Below, one piece after another: positions 1-8,203 of a DNA stretch of 35,915 nt. The stretch lies in NCBI GenBank assembly GCA_946185495.1, contig CAMHJT010000008.1:1-35915 (forward strand), in the 5' to 3' direction. Origin of the DNA: an uncultured Clostridiaceae bacterium (GTDB taxonomy: Bacteria > Bacillota > Clostridia > Lachnospirales > Lachnospiraceae). A program made the position numbers and the translations under genes. Below the pieces are notes generated by a model that was not told the DNA's origin, ran no database searches, and worked only from the letters and a program-made list of their open reading frames with translations. The number at the start of each line of letters is the position of its first letter. Position 1 is the stretch's first letter.

Positions 1-64
1 CTTCGTTGTAAATGAACCAGCCGACGGGAGCCTGTGTATTGGCTGATATGAAATTTCCATCCCG

Positions 65-178
65 TTATACTCTATCAGAAAGTAAATCCAACAGCGTCTG
101 TAAGAAACTGAAAGAATCATTCTCAACCCGCTAGATTTTATCAGACAGTAACTCAACAAGTGTCTGCTTCAGGTGGAA
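65..178 (-). repeat. Imperfect duplication of the methyltransferase C-terminal coding end
   Basis: The last 16 codons of the methyltransferase (131-178, peptide FHLKQTLVELLSDKI then TAG) are followed in the same frame by a degenerate copy at 65-112 (FSFLQTLLDLLSDRV then TAA). Six sense codons separate the amber stop from the second copy. About 30 of 48 nucleotides match by eye. It may be an old tandem duplication or the remains of the ancestral C-terminus. Confidence 0.55.
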
Positions 179-1357
179 GGCCTCCTGCAGGCGCGTGATC
201 TCCTGCCAGGCCTGCTGACGTTTCTCCTCGGGGCGGCTGCCTTTGACTGCGCGGATCATGATGTTTTTGGGGGAATGCGCCATGTCGATGAATTCGAGGA
301 GCTGCGTCTTATAGCCGCAGCATTCCAGCACATTGGCTCGGATCGCGTCCGTCATCAGCGCGGACACACGCTCCTTCACAATGCCGTAGCGGGTGAGCAG
401 GGAAAATTCATCACTGGCGATCTGGGCGTTCAGCTCATGTTGGCAGCAGGGTACGGACAATATAATGGAGGCGTCCCATGTGACGGCATTATAGAGCGCG
501 TAGTCCGTTGCCGTGTCACAGGCATGGAGCGTGATCACCATGTCCACCGGTTCCGATGTGCTGTAACCGTTGATGTCGCCCTGCTCAAAGTGAAGATTGT
601 CATAGTGATATTTACGGGCTGTCTCATTACACTTTCTGATCACATCGGCCTTTAAGTCCAGCCCTGTCATATGCACCTGCATGCCCCGGCACTCCACCAG
701 ATAATAATAGAGGATAAATGTCAGATAGGATTTGCCGCAGCCAAAATCAATAATATGGAAGGGCCGGCCCGAAGATGCCGGAAGCACATCCTCTACAAGC
801 TCCAGAAAACGGTTGATCTGCCTGTACTTATCATACCTGGATTGGATCACCCTGCCCTCTTTGGAAAATATCCCCAGATCCACCAGCGGCGGAACCAGCG
901 TGCCCTCCTGTAACAGGTAATTCTTTTTGCGGTTATGTCCCCCGGAAAGTTCTCCTTCATATGAAAAATCATAAATCCCCGCCACCCTTTTCCCATCAGG
1001 AGCAGCACCTTTTCCGGCTGGCTGCGTTCTGTTTTGCACATGCGTTAACAGCTTTCCCTTTTTTGTGATCCTGTAATCCCACTGCTTCGACGCGCCAAAA
1101 ATATGAAGCTGGCCGTAAATATCCGGAAACATGGCGCAAATCGCCTCAGGCAGCTTGTCAGCCCCAATGTTTTCGTGAAAGGCCTGTTTGTCGGTGAACC
1201 GTTCGATCTGATAGGAAAGGCCTCCCTTCCGCGCGACCCTTGAAATCACAGCTTTCCGGTAGGGACAGCCCTGATCCCGCAGGCTGCTGCATACGATCTT
1301 TTCCGGCAACTCCCGAAGCGCTTCTGATAACGCGTTTTCAATCTCCTGCTTTTCCAC
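131..1357 (-). CDS. SAM-dependent methyltransferase (Methyltransf_32-like)
   Basis: A 408-residue cytoplasmic class I methyltransferase. The AdoMet-binding motif IIDFGCGKSYLTF lies near residue 202, followed by an acidic strand end (GLDLKADVI), a DMVITLHACDTATDYAL stretch and SVPCCQHEL. The ACDTATD and CCQHE signatures resemble the Methyltransf_32 family (GSTCD/METTL25-like), whose bacterial members have no established substrate. The first 190 residues have no recognised domain. The start is GTG: AAGGAAGG lies 8 nt upstream and no ATG is better placed. It is the last gene of the leftward series, 181 bp after the ybaK-like gene, and its leader holds a purine-rich tandem repeat. The end is unusual, with an in-frame partial duplicate after the TAG stop. 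Methyltransferase activity is likely; the substrate is unknown. Confidence 0.85.
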   Translation of the reverse strand: MEKQEIENALSEALRELPEKIVCSSLRDQGCPYRKAVISRVARKGGLSYQIERFTDKQAFHENIGADKLPEAICAMFPDIYGQLHIFGASKQWDYRITKKGKLLTHVQNRTQPAGKGAAPDGKRVAGIYDFSYEGELSGGHNRKKNYLLQEGTLVPPLVDLGIFSKEGRVIQSRYDKYRQINRFLELVEDVLPASSGRPFHIIDFGCGKSYLTFILYYYLVECRGMQVHMTGLDLKADVIRKCNETARKYHYDNLHFEQGDINGYSTSEPVDMVITLHACDTATDYALYNAVTWDASIILSVPCCQHELNAQIASDEFSLLTRYGIVKERVSALMTDAIRANVLECCGYKTQLLEFIDMAHSPKNIMIRAVKGSRPEEKRQQAWQEITRLQEAFHLKQTLVELLSDKI

Positions 1358-1366
1358 TGTCTAAAC

Positions 1367-1442
1367 CTTCCTTTCCAGCTCTCTTTTCCAGCCCCCGCCT
1401 TTCTTTCCAGACTTCGGCCTTCTTTTCCAGCCTCCGCCCTTC
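1367..1442 (-). repeat. About 20-bp purine-rich tandem repeats in the methyltransferase leader
   Basis: Read on the minus strand, about 3.5 imperfect 20-bp copies share a CTGGAAAGAA-like core preceded by GGC-rich bases, and end just before the GTG start. The last partial copy supplies the ribosome binding site. There is no coding role, and copy number could alter leader length and translation. Confidence 0.55.
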
Positions 1443-1538
1443 CATCACGCTTCTTCTTATAAAAAGAGAGACTATTTTAGCATTTATGGTTGGCAAAAGA
1501 GTTGTAACCCGCTGCGCGCATTTTTCAAAAATCCGGAC

Positions 1539-2012
1539 CTATACGATATCTGCCGTCCTGCATCCGGCAACCTGAATCAGGTCTTCCGGCGCAAGCTCAA
1601 TCTGAAAACCGACCTTTCCCGCACTGACAAAGACACGGTCAAACTCCACCGCTGTCTCATGAATAAATGTGGGAAACTGCTTCTTCATTCCGATTGGCGA
1701 GCATCCACCGTGGACATATCCGGTCAGCGGAAGCAGTTCCTTCTGCCTGATCATGCCGACAGCCTTCTCCCCAGACGCCTTCGCAGCCTTCTTCAGGTCC
1801 AGCTCCTCTTTTACCGGCACCACAAAGACATAGTACGCTCCGCTCTTTCCCTGTGTCACAAGCGTTTTGAACACCTTTGCCGGATCCTCTCCGAGGATGC
1901 CTGCTATTTCCTCTCCGCTCATCGTCGCATCGGGTTCATAGCTGTGCTTTTCATAAGAAATCTTTTTTCCGTCAAGCACCCGCATGACATTGGTTTTTTC
2001 TTCCTTCTTCAT
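1539..2012 (-). CDS. ybaK: Cys-tRNA(Pro)/Cys-tRNA(Cys) deacylase, YbaK/EbsC family
   Basis: A 157-residue single-domain protein of the YbaK/ProX-like trans-editing family, which removes cysteine mischarged onto tRNA(Pro). Typical features are the N-terminal NVMRVLDGKKISYEKHSY segment, the lysine in AKVFKTLVTQG, and the C-terminal YVHGGCSPIGMKKQFPTFI loop characteristic of YbaK. The length is normal for a free-standing editing protein. The ATG at 2012 was chosen because it overlaps the TGA of the upstream DUF2156 gene (ATGA) and follows GGGAGAG; an ATG 27 nt further upstream lies inside that gene. It is translationally coupled to its neighbour and is probably a housekeeping passenger at the end of the operon. 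Confidence 0.92.
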   Translation of the reverse strand: MKKEEKTNVMRVLDGKKISYEKHSYEPDATMSGEEIAGILGEDPAKVFKTLVTQGKSGAYYVFVVPVKEELDLKKAAKASGEKAVGMIRQKELLPLTGYVHGGCSPIGMKKQFPTFIHETAVEFDRVFVSAGKVGFQIELAPEDLIQVAGCRTADIV

Positions 2013-2878
2013 CCCTGCTCTCCCTTTCCCGACCAGCATGCCGTATAGCTGTCCAGCATAAACTGCGGCTTATATAACGTCTTCATTGTGCGAAGCCCGG
2101 CAATCCCCATATCGTCCTCGAGGTTGATATACCGGCAACTTCCGCTGACGAGCCTGGCAATTTCGCTGATCAGATACGGAACCACATCCGGGGACAGCTT
2201 GTCACTGTACTTGACCATGGCCATGTCATAAATATCCGGCGTGCTCTGATACCCGATCATGAAGGCCCAGCCGCCTGTCTCCGCCTCCAGACAAACGCCG
2301 GACATGGACAGCGCTATAAACGAATCCAGCGCCGCGCGGACTGCCCCGATATCATCCTGCGAGCCGTCTATCTCCATCCGCTCCCATTCCGACACATGAT
2401 CGTGGAGCAGCGTCAGCTCCTGCCCCGTGATACAGCGAGTCCGGAACACATTGTTTTTACTGAAATTACGGCATTTTCGCCTGTAATTTCTGGACGCGCC
2501 GGGATCCAGCAGCGCCATCATACGGGTATCATAGACATATTCCGAGGTATCCCTGTCCAGCATGACTATAAAGCCCAGCTTTTCAAGAAATTCCCGTTCC
2601 TGCTCCGGCACATATACAAACTTAAGCCTGCGCCCAGCCTGCAGCTCCTCCTTCACAAACTGCCGGCATCGCTTCCTGCTACCACAGGGATAATAGTAGG
2701 CCTGATCCGCGTCACTGTGAAGCACAAAGAATTCTCCGTCTCCGCAGATCTTCAACCCGAACATATTCTGCCAGGTATAGATCCCCTGGAAAGAGAGCAC
2801 CGACATAGAATTTATTTCTGTATCCCGCAGCCCCTCAATCCACGGGCGGTCGGAAAGCTCTATTTTCCTAAACTTCAT
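2009..2878 (-). CDS. DUF2156 (phosphatidylglycerol lysyltransferase C-terminal-like) protein
   Basis: A 289-residue protein with no signal peptide or membrane segment. The N-terminal FRKIELSDRPWIEGL, the NSMSVLSFQGIYTWQN region and the FVYVPEQEREFLEKLGF segment match the DUF2156/LPG_synthase_C family. This is a tandem GNAT-like fold related to the catalytic domain of MprF aminoacyl-lipid synthases and found free-standing in many clostridia. Family membership is fairly clear, but the acceptor substrate is not known. The ATG at 2878 follows AAGGAAGGAAG; longer in-frame starts lack a ribosome binding site. It overlaps the downstream ybaK-like gene by 4 bp (ATGA) and lies 95 bp after the propeller-MFS gene. 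A role in tRNA-dependent modification beside a tRNA-editing enzyme is an attractive but unproven reading. Confidence 0.75.
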   Translation of the reverse strand: MKFRKIELSDRPWIEGLRDTEINSMSVLSFQGIYTWQNMFGLKICGDGEFFVLHSDADQAYYYPCGSRKRCRQFVKEELQAGRRLKFVYVPEQEREFLEKLGFIVMLDRDTSEYVYDTRMMALLDPGASRNYRRKCRNFSKNNVFRTRCITGQELTLLHDHVSEWERMEIDGSQDDIGAVRAALDSFIALSMSGVCLEAETGGWAFMIGYQSTPDIYDMAMVKYSDKLSPDVVPYLISEIARLVSGSCRYINLEDDMGIAGLRTMKTLYKPQFMLDSYTACWSGKGEQG

Positions 2879-2973
2879 CTTGTTTTCTTCCTTCCTTTGC
2901 GTTATCATTTTCAAACACATTTCCCTGCCGGCCGGAATCCTCATCCACCGCGTCCCGTGTCATATCAGATGCC

Positions 2974-5898
2974 TTAAGCGGAAACCTTCTTTTCCTTTCT
3001 CCACCCCGACATAGCCATCAGCGAGAAAAGCAGGATCGTCACGAGCAGTACGCCTGACACCATCAGCAAGCCACGCTTCACGCCGATCAGCAGCACGTAA
3101 CTGAACACGAAGGAGCCTGCCGCCTGCGCGCCGTTTTCAAACAGGCTGTAGATTCCCATCGCGCGGTCATATCCGTATCGCTCCACCAGCTTTTCGTCTG
3201 TAAAATAGCTCGTAAGCAGCGGCAGGCCGAAGCTGTCGGAAACGCCCAGAAGCACGAGCGCGGCAAACAGCGCCGGAATGCTCTGAAGCTGCGCCACGAT
3301 CACAAAGGCCATAACGTACAGGAGCACAGACAGCACCAGTCCCTGCCTCTTTTTCGTGTGGAACGCGTTAGTCAGCGTTCCGGAAAGCAGCATCACGCAC
3401 AAACCGTTGAGCAGGTAGGAATAGCCGATATTTGTCTCAGACAGGCCCCACTCCGCGCCGATGATGGGATACATATAATTAAGATAATATCCGCAGGCGA
3501 TCACCGGAACCAGCAGCAGCATAAAATATCCGATGATCCTCGGCTGAAAGAGGAACCGCACGGTACCGATCTCGCCAGCCCCGCCTTCTTCTTCCTCCGC
3601 CTGCCCGTTCTCGTCAGACAGATATTTTTTTGCCAGCACCAGCACTAAAAGACTCAGGACCGCCGTGACGATAAACAATGTCCGGTAGGAAATCCATTGC
3701 ACCAGGAATCCACCAAATACAACGCCGCCATTCACTCCATTTAAGCCCGCTGCGTTGTAGTGGGAAAAGCCCTCGTCCTTCATCCCCTCCGGCATCATCG
3801 CGATCTTTGTGTTGACTAACAGCAGAATGATTCCCCAGCCAAGGCCAAGAAGCGCGTTGCCCAGCGTCAGGATCCAGATATTAGGGACCACCCTGAGCCC
3901 GAAGCCTGCCGCAAACACCAGCCCGGCCAGGACTACTGCCTTTCCATTGCCAAGCTTTTCGCAGATCCCGACTCCAAGGATGGAAAATACCGCGCCGGAC
4001 AGCACCTCTGCCGAGATGGGAATTGCCGCCAGCACCTCCGCGGGAATCCCGAAGGTCTCCGCGTTGCTTGAAATCTTCATCGCGTATACCGGCAGGAAGG
4101 ATGTCGCCAGATTCGTCAGGAAGAAGATCAGGAAGGTAATCATACGAAGCACCTCAGGCTGCACAAAAGGCGTTTTTCCCTGCACCTGTTTCTCGCGCAT
4201 CTCGTTTCTTCCCTTCGAGAAATAGATCACTTCCATGACAAGCAGGATCACGGCAACCATCATGGCAAGAATGGTGATAAACATGTCCAGCATCATGCTG
4301 TAGTTTTCCCGAACTACCGTATCCAGATCTGTGCCGACCTCGATCAGGCCGACCACCTCTCCCTTCTTGTTTATAAGCGGATTCAGTATAAACTGGTAGC
4401 TGCCCTCAGTGGCCTGATAAATAAATGTTTTGCCCTCTCTGGTCGTAATCACATTCTGTTCCTCAGACCCCTCATACTCCCAGTCATACGGATAGATCGC
4501 ACCCGTGTTTTCCAATGTATAGCTGCAGACGATCAGGCCGTCGTCCTTGACACTGTACATGGTACAGTAGAGGTCGTCAATGCAGTCATCATCCATCAGA
4601 AAGATCTCCTCTACACAGTCCTTGACAGCGCGGTAATCCTCCTTCATATAATCTGACGGACGGTCCAGCCTCTCGAACGAATCATACGGAAAACGCTGTG
4701 CTGTCAACGCTGCCGCAAGCTGAGCCTGACGGAACAGAGAATCCGTGATCTGCTTCATGAACTTCGGAAACAGCACGCTCATAAACAGCAATCCCACAGT
4801 CAGGACACCCGCCACCATCGCCACCACAACTCTGGTGAATTTTGTCGCACGTAGAATCACATGGCGAAGACCCAGGACAGTCCCGATCAGAAGCAGGATG
4901 GAAAGGACAACCACTGATAACCTGAATCCTATATAAGCAGCCCTGAAACGGGTCGCCGGATGAGCTGAACTGATATAGGAAACCTCATCTCCCTGCCATA
5001 CCTTGACCGCATAGTTGGTGCATGCCGTAATCCCATTATTGACATCCAAAGAATATGCGATCTGGGCATCCTTTTCCGGATCTATTCCTCCAACCTCCTC
5101 TGCCGCCCCCGTTTGCGGGTCGATCCGGAGCAGCCGGCGTTTCCCCACATCCGTGACGAAAATGTTTCCGGACGCGTCACAGTCAAGATCATAGGGAATA
5201 CTCAAGTCCTCCGAAGTGTCGCTGTCATACAGCACTCTGCTCTTCCCCTCCGCTTCCCAGACGCATACCTTTCCGTCATAGGTGACATAACACGGAAGCT
5301 CCAGCAGGGGATTCCAACTCACACTCCTGACATACAGTCCTGCATCCTTCAACTCATAGGTTTTCATATCCTGCCGGTCCGCCTCTTTCAGCGTAGAAAA
5401 GCTGTCATTCTCAATGACACACTCCAGTCTTGCGATGTCGTCCTTTTCTTTCAAAAAACAGGTCACACCGTTTTTTTTCGGTGACATTCCCACAATAGAA
5501 CTAGACAGCGGCGGTTCATCGTATTCAAAATAGATCGCGTCTCCCAGATACTCTCCCTCCGGGCTGTACACAGCAATCCGCTCGTTCACGACACGGATAC
5601 CTCGCTCAATCTGCGTAACATGTACATAAATATTGCCCTGCCCGTCACAGACCAGCCTCACTCCCCTTAAAAAACCCTGTATTCTCCATTGAAGTGTTCC
5701 GGAAGGATCCACCTTCAGCAGGTTTTCCCCAGACTGCTCGGCCACATACAGATTGCCTTCCCCATCCTTTGCCGCGCATAGCAGCTTGTCCATCTGGTAC
5801 TCTCCGGACAATCCCAGATTTCTCCAGTCCTTTCCCCAAAAAATACCTGCCGCGCAAAGCAGCATCACAATCATGACGATAATCTGCTTTCCTTTCAT
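2974..5898 (-). CDS. Beta-propeller (NHL-like) / sensor / MFS transporter fusion membrane protein
   Basis: A 974-residue membrane protein with an unusual order of parts. Residues 1-23 form a signal anchor. Residues 24 to about 310 hold NHL/six-bladed-propeller-like repeats (AKDGEGNLYVAEQSGENLL, CDGQGNIYVHV, CDASGNIFVTDVGKRRLLRI). Transmembrane helices lie near 327-350 and 357-380. An extracytoplasmic region of about 160 residues follows, ending in a Cache-like GEVVGLIEVGTDLDTVV segment and a helix near 541-565. From about 585 to 965 there is a full MFS permease. No kinase, HAMP or cyclase domain is present, so sensing may gate transport directly. The start follows GGATGGAGGG. It lies 121 bp after the second NHLP ABC gene on the same strand, so co-expression with the exporter is likely. 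The substrate and ligand are unknown. Confidence 0.82.
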   Translation of the reverse strand: MKGKQIIVMIVMLLCAAGIFWGKDWRNLGLSGEYQMDKLLCAAKDGEGNLYVAEQSGENLLKVDPSGTLQWRIQGFLRGVRLVCDGQGNIYVHVTQIERGIRVVNERIAVYSPEGEYLGDAIYFEYDEPPLSSSIVGMSPKKNGVTCFLKEKDDIARLECVIENDSFSTLKEADRQDMKTYELKDAGLYVRSVSWNPLLELPCYVTYDGKVCVWEAEGKSRVLYDSDTSEDLSIPYDLDCDASGNIFVTDVGKRRLLRIDPQTGAAEEVGGIDPEKDAQIAYSLDVNNGITACTNYAVKVWQGDEVSYISSAHPATRFRAAYIGFRLSVVVLSILLLIGTVLGLRHVILRATKFTRVVVAMVAGVLTVGLLFMSVLFPKFMKQITDSLFRQAQLAAALTAQRFPYDSFERLDRPSDYMKEDYRAVKDCVEEIFLMDDDCIDDLYCTMYSVKDDGLIVCSYTLENTGAIYPYDWEYEGSEEQNVITTREGKTFIYQATEGSYQFILNPLINKKGEVVGLIEVGTDLDTVVRENYSMMLDMFITILAMMVAVILLVMEVIYFSKGRNEMREKQVQGKTPFVQPEVLRMITFLIFFLTNLATSFLPVYAMKISSNAETFGIPAEVLAAIPISAEVLSGAVFSILGVGICEKLGNGKAVVLAGLVFAAGFGLRVVPNIWILTLGNALLGLGWGIILLLVNTKIAMMPEGMKDEGFSHYNAAGLNGVNGGVVFGGFLVQWISYRTLFIVTAVLSLLVLVLAKKYLSDENGQAEEEEGGAGEIGTVRFLFQPRIIGYFMLLLVPVIACGYYLNYMYPIIGAEWGLSETNIGYSYLLNGLCVMLLSGTLTNAFHTKKRQGLVLSVLLYVMAFVIVAQLQSIPALFAALVLLGVSDSFGLPLLTSYFTDEKLVERYGYDRAMGIYSLFENGAQAAGSFVFSYVLLIGVKRGLLMVSGVLLVTILLFSLMAMSGWRKEKKVSA

Positions 5899-6019
5899 AT
5901 TCCCTCCATCCTCTCATGTCCCTCTGCCCACAGCGATCCCTCCACGCCTGTAACCCGGCAAAGAAAACAATTTTCAAACCGGCGTGTCTGCCCTGACGGG
6001 CTCCACGCTGACGTACAGC

Positions 6020-8164
6020 CTATTCCGTAAGCTGCCGGGCCGCCATCCGGGCAAACCGGCCGTTTTTCGCCATCAGCTCCTCATAGGTGCCCTCCTCGAC
6101 CACCCTGCCTCCATCCAGAAACAGGATCCTGTCACAGTCCCGGATCGTAGACAGCCTGTGGGCGATCACCAGCCTCGTACAGGAAAGCGCCTTCAGCGAC
6201 TGCACCACGATAGACTGCGTTTTGTTGTCCAACGCCGAGGTCGCTTCATCAAACAGCAGAATATCCGGATTCGCCGCAAGCGCCCTGGCAATCAGCAACC
6301 TCTGTTTCTGCCCGCCGGAAATGCCTCCGCCGTCCTCCGAGAGCATGGTGAACATTCCCATAGGCATTTTCTCAATATCCTCCTTAAGTCCCGCCCTTTC
6401 GACCGCATTCCAGGCCTCCTCCATCGTAAGCATCGGTGCGCAGATGGACAGGTTGGTGATAATGTCGCCGGAAAACAGGCTTCCGCTCTGCAGCACCACG
6501 CCGATCCTGCGCCGCAGGGAGCTTATGTCCATACGCGTGATATCCTTGCCGTCATAGTACACGGAACCGCTCTCCGCTGTCTCAAAGCCGAGCAGAAGGC
6601 GGAACAGGGTGGATTTGCCGCAGCCTGAATTGCCCACGACGCCCACATATTCCCCTTTGCGGATATGCAGGTTCATCCCGTTGATCACATAGGGCATATC
6701 GTCCCTGTACCGGAAATATACATTGCTGATCTCAATCTCGCCGCTGATCTGCCTAACCTCATCCCGGTCGCCGTAAATCTCAGGCCTGGCCTCCAGAATG
6801 GGTCTTAGCATCTCCGCGAACACACGCAGCGCGCCAAGCTGGAATCCCACCGCAGACAGGGACAGGATTGCCGCCTGAAAGGAGCCGAAAGCCGTCGTAA
6901 ACGCGATGAAATCAGATGCCGAAAGCCCGTTCTTCCAGGCAAGCTGATACAGCACGATGCTTCCCGCAAACGGAAGCATCGTACCCACCACGCCGGACAT
7001 CCTAAGTATATATCCCGGCATTACCGGCATATCCTTCCTTACCCTGGCCCAGCGCTGGTAAGCACGGATCTCCGCGCCGGCTGTCCGGATCTGCACGATA
7101 CCGCCGATCAGCTGGTACAGGATACTGGTACCCCTGCTGCACTCCTCAATGCATTTCCGGTTGTACTTGACCTGCAGTACGCCTGACAACAGCACATGGG
7201 CGAGCAGTATGCCGAGAATCGCAAGAGACGGCAGCACCAACGGCTTTGCAAACCATGAAAGCTGAAAGATATAAATAACAGACAGCAGCGTTCCCAACAG
7301 GGCAGGAATGAGCTGGCCGCCCACGATCTGGCAAATCTGTGTCACAGCGTTAGCTCTGTTGTAGATCTCACCCGCCTCATATTCTTTGAAAAATGTGACT
7401 GGAAGGGAAAACAGCCTGTTCCATATCGCGCTCTGCCCCTCCACCTGCATTTTCTGACCGATCCTCGCCACCGAAATATTTCTGGTCAGCCCGATCAGCG
7501 CCGTAAACAATGCCGAGCTGATCACCATGATCAGAATGCCCGGTATCATCCGGACCGTACCGGACGGGACCACCGAATTATACACCAGGCTGTTGATATA
7601 AGGCATCAGAAGCCCGCAGAATTCCAACAATACGCTGACCAGCAGGATCTGCCACAGATCCGCCATTTTGATCCTCCCCAGCAAAAAGCGCAAAAATCCG
7701 GAAAAATCCGCTGTATCCACCGGCAGGCACCTGTAAAAACAAAACGCGTCCTCCCCAATGGAGCGGGCCTCCTGTTTTTTGATCCTGACCGGCCTGCCGT
7801 TCTCCATCCTGACATAATATCCGGTCGCGTCCGGAAGCAGGATCTGCTCCTCCCCGTTTTCAAGGCTGACCAGAATGGGAAGGCCGGCCTGGCGCCACCA
7901 TTGTCCCTCAAGACGGATCTTCCTTATGAGCAGGCCGCCCTTTCTCAGAATATAGGACAATACCTTGTCCTCCGGCAGATGCTCAGGCAGTTCAAGATCC
8001 CTGATGCCGTAGTAGGCCAGCAGGTCATGATAGGTTCTGTAGGCCGCATCCTCCTGCCTGAATTCCTTCATCCCCATCTCATCAGCAATCCCCTGGTACA
8101 ATGACCCGACAGATTCCCTGAGCAGCTCCTGCTCCTTTTTTTTCTTTTCTAATATAGACTGCAT
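6020..8164 (-). CDS. NHLP/NHLM-type bacteriocin export ABC transporter, permease/ATPase without peptidase (ABC2 type)
   Basis: A 714-residue ABC half-transporter. About 150 soluble residues of unknown fold come first, then six predicted helices (about 160-430), then an ATPase domain with Walker A GNSGCGKST, signature SGGQKQR, Walker B ILLFDEATSALD and H-loop IAHRLST. The layout and length match the second ABC subunit of NHLM/NHLP (nitrile-hydratase-leader peptide) systems, which lacks the C39 domain and pairs with a peptidase-bearing partner. The neighbouring genes supply that partner and the HlyD adaptor, which supports the call. The ATG follows AGAGGTGG and lies 39 bp after the C39 exporter gene. 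Together the two ABC proteins probably form one inner-membrane peptide exporter. Confidence 0.9.
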   Translation of the reverse strand: MQSILEKKKKEQELLRESVGSLYQGIADEMGMKEFRQEDAAYRTYHDLLAYYGIRDLELPEHLPEDKVLSYILRKGGLLIRKIRLEGQWWRQAGLPILVSLENGEEQILLPDATGYYVRMENGRPVRIKKQEARSIGEDAFCFYRCLPVDTADFSGFLRFLLGRIKMADLWQILLVSVLLEFCGLLMPYINSLVYNSVVPSGTVRMIPGILIMVISSALFTALIGLTRNISVARIGQKMQVEGQSAIWNRLFSLPVTFFKEYEAGEIYNRANAVTQICQIVGGQLIPALLGTLLSVIYIFQLSWFAKPLVLPSLAILGILLAHVLLSGVLQVKYNRKCIEECSRGTSILYQLIGGIVQIRTAGAEIRAYQRWARVRKDMPVMPGYILRMSGVVGTMLPFAGSIVLYQLAWKNGLSASDFIAFTTAFGSFQAAILSLSAVGFQLGALRVFAEMLRPILEARPEIYGDRDEVRQISGEIEISNVYFRYRDDMPYVINGMNLHIRKGEYVGVVGNSGCGKSTLFRLLLGFETAESGSVYYDGKDITRMDISSLRRRIGVVLQSGSLFSGDIITNLSICAPMLTMEEAWNAVERAGLKEDIEKMPMGMFTMLSEDGGGISGGQKQRLLIARALAANPDILLFDEATSALDNKTQSIVVQSLKALSCTRLVIAHRLSTIRDCDRILFLDGGRVVEEGTYEELMAKNGRFARMAARQLTE

Positions 8165-8203
8165 CTATCCACCTCTATCATGAATCTCCTTTATAGATCC
8201 GGG

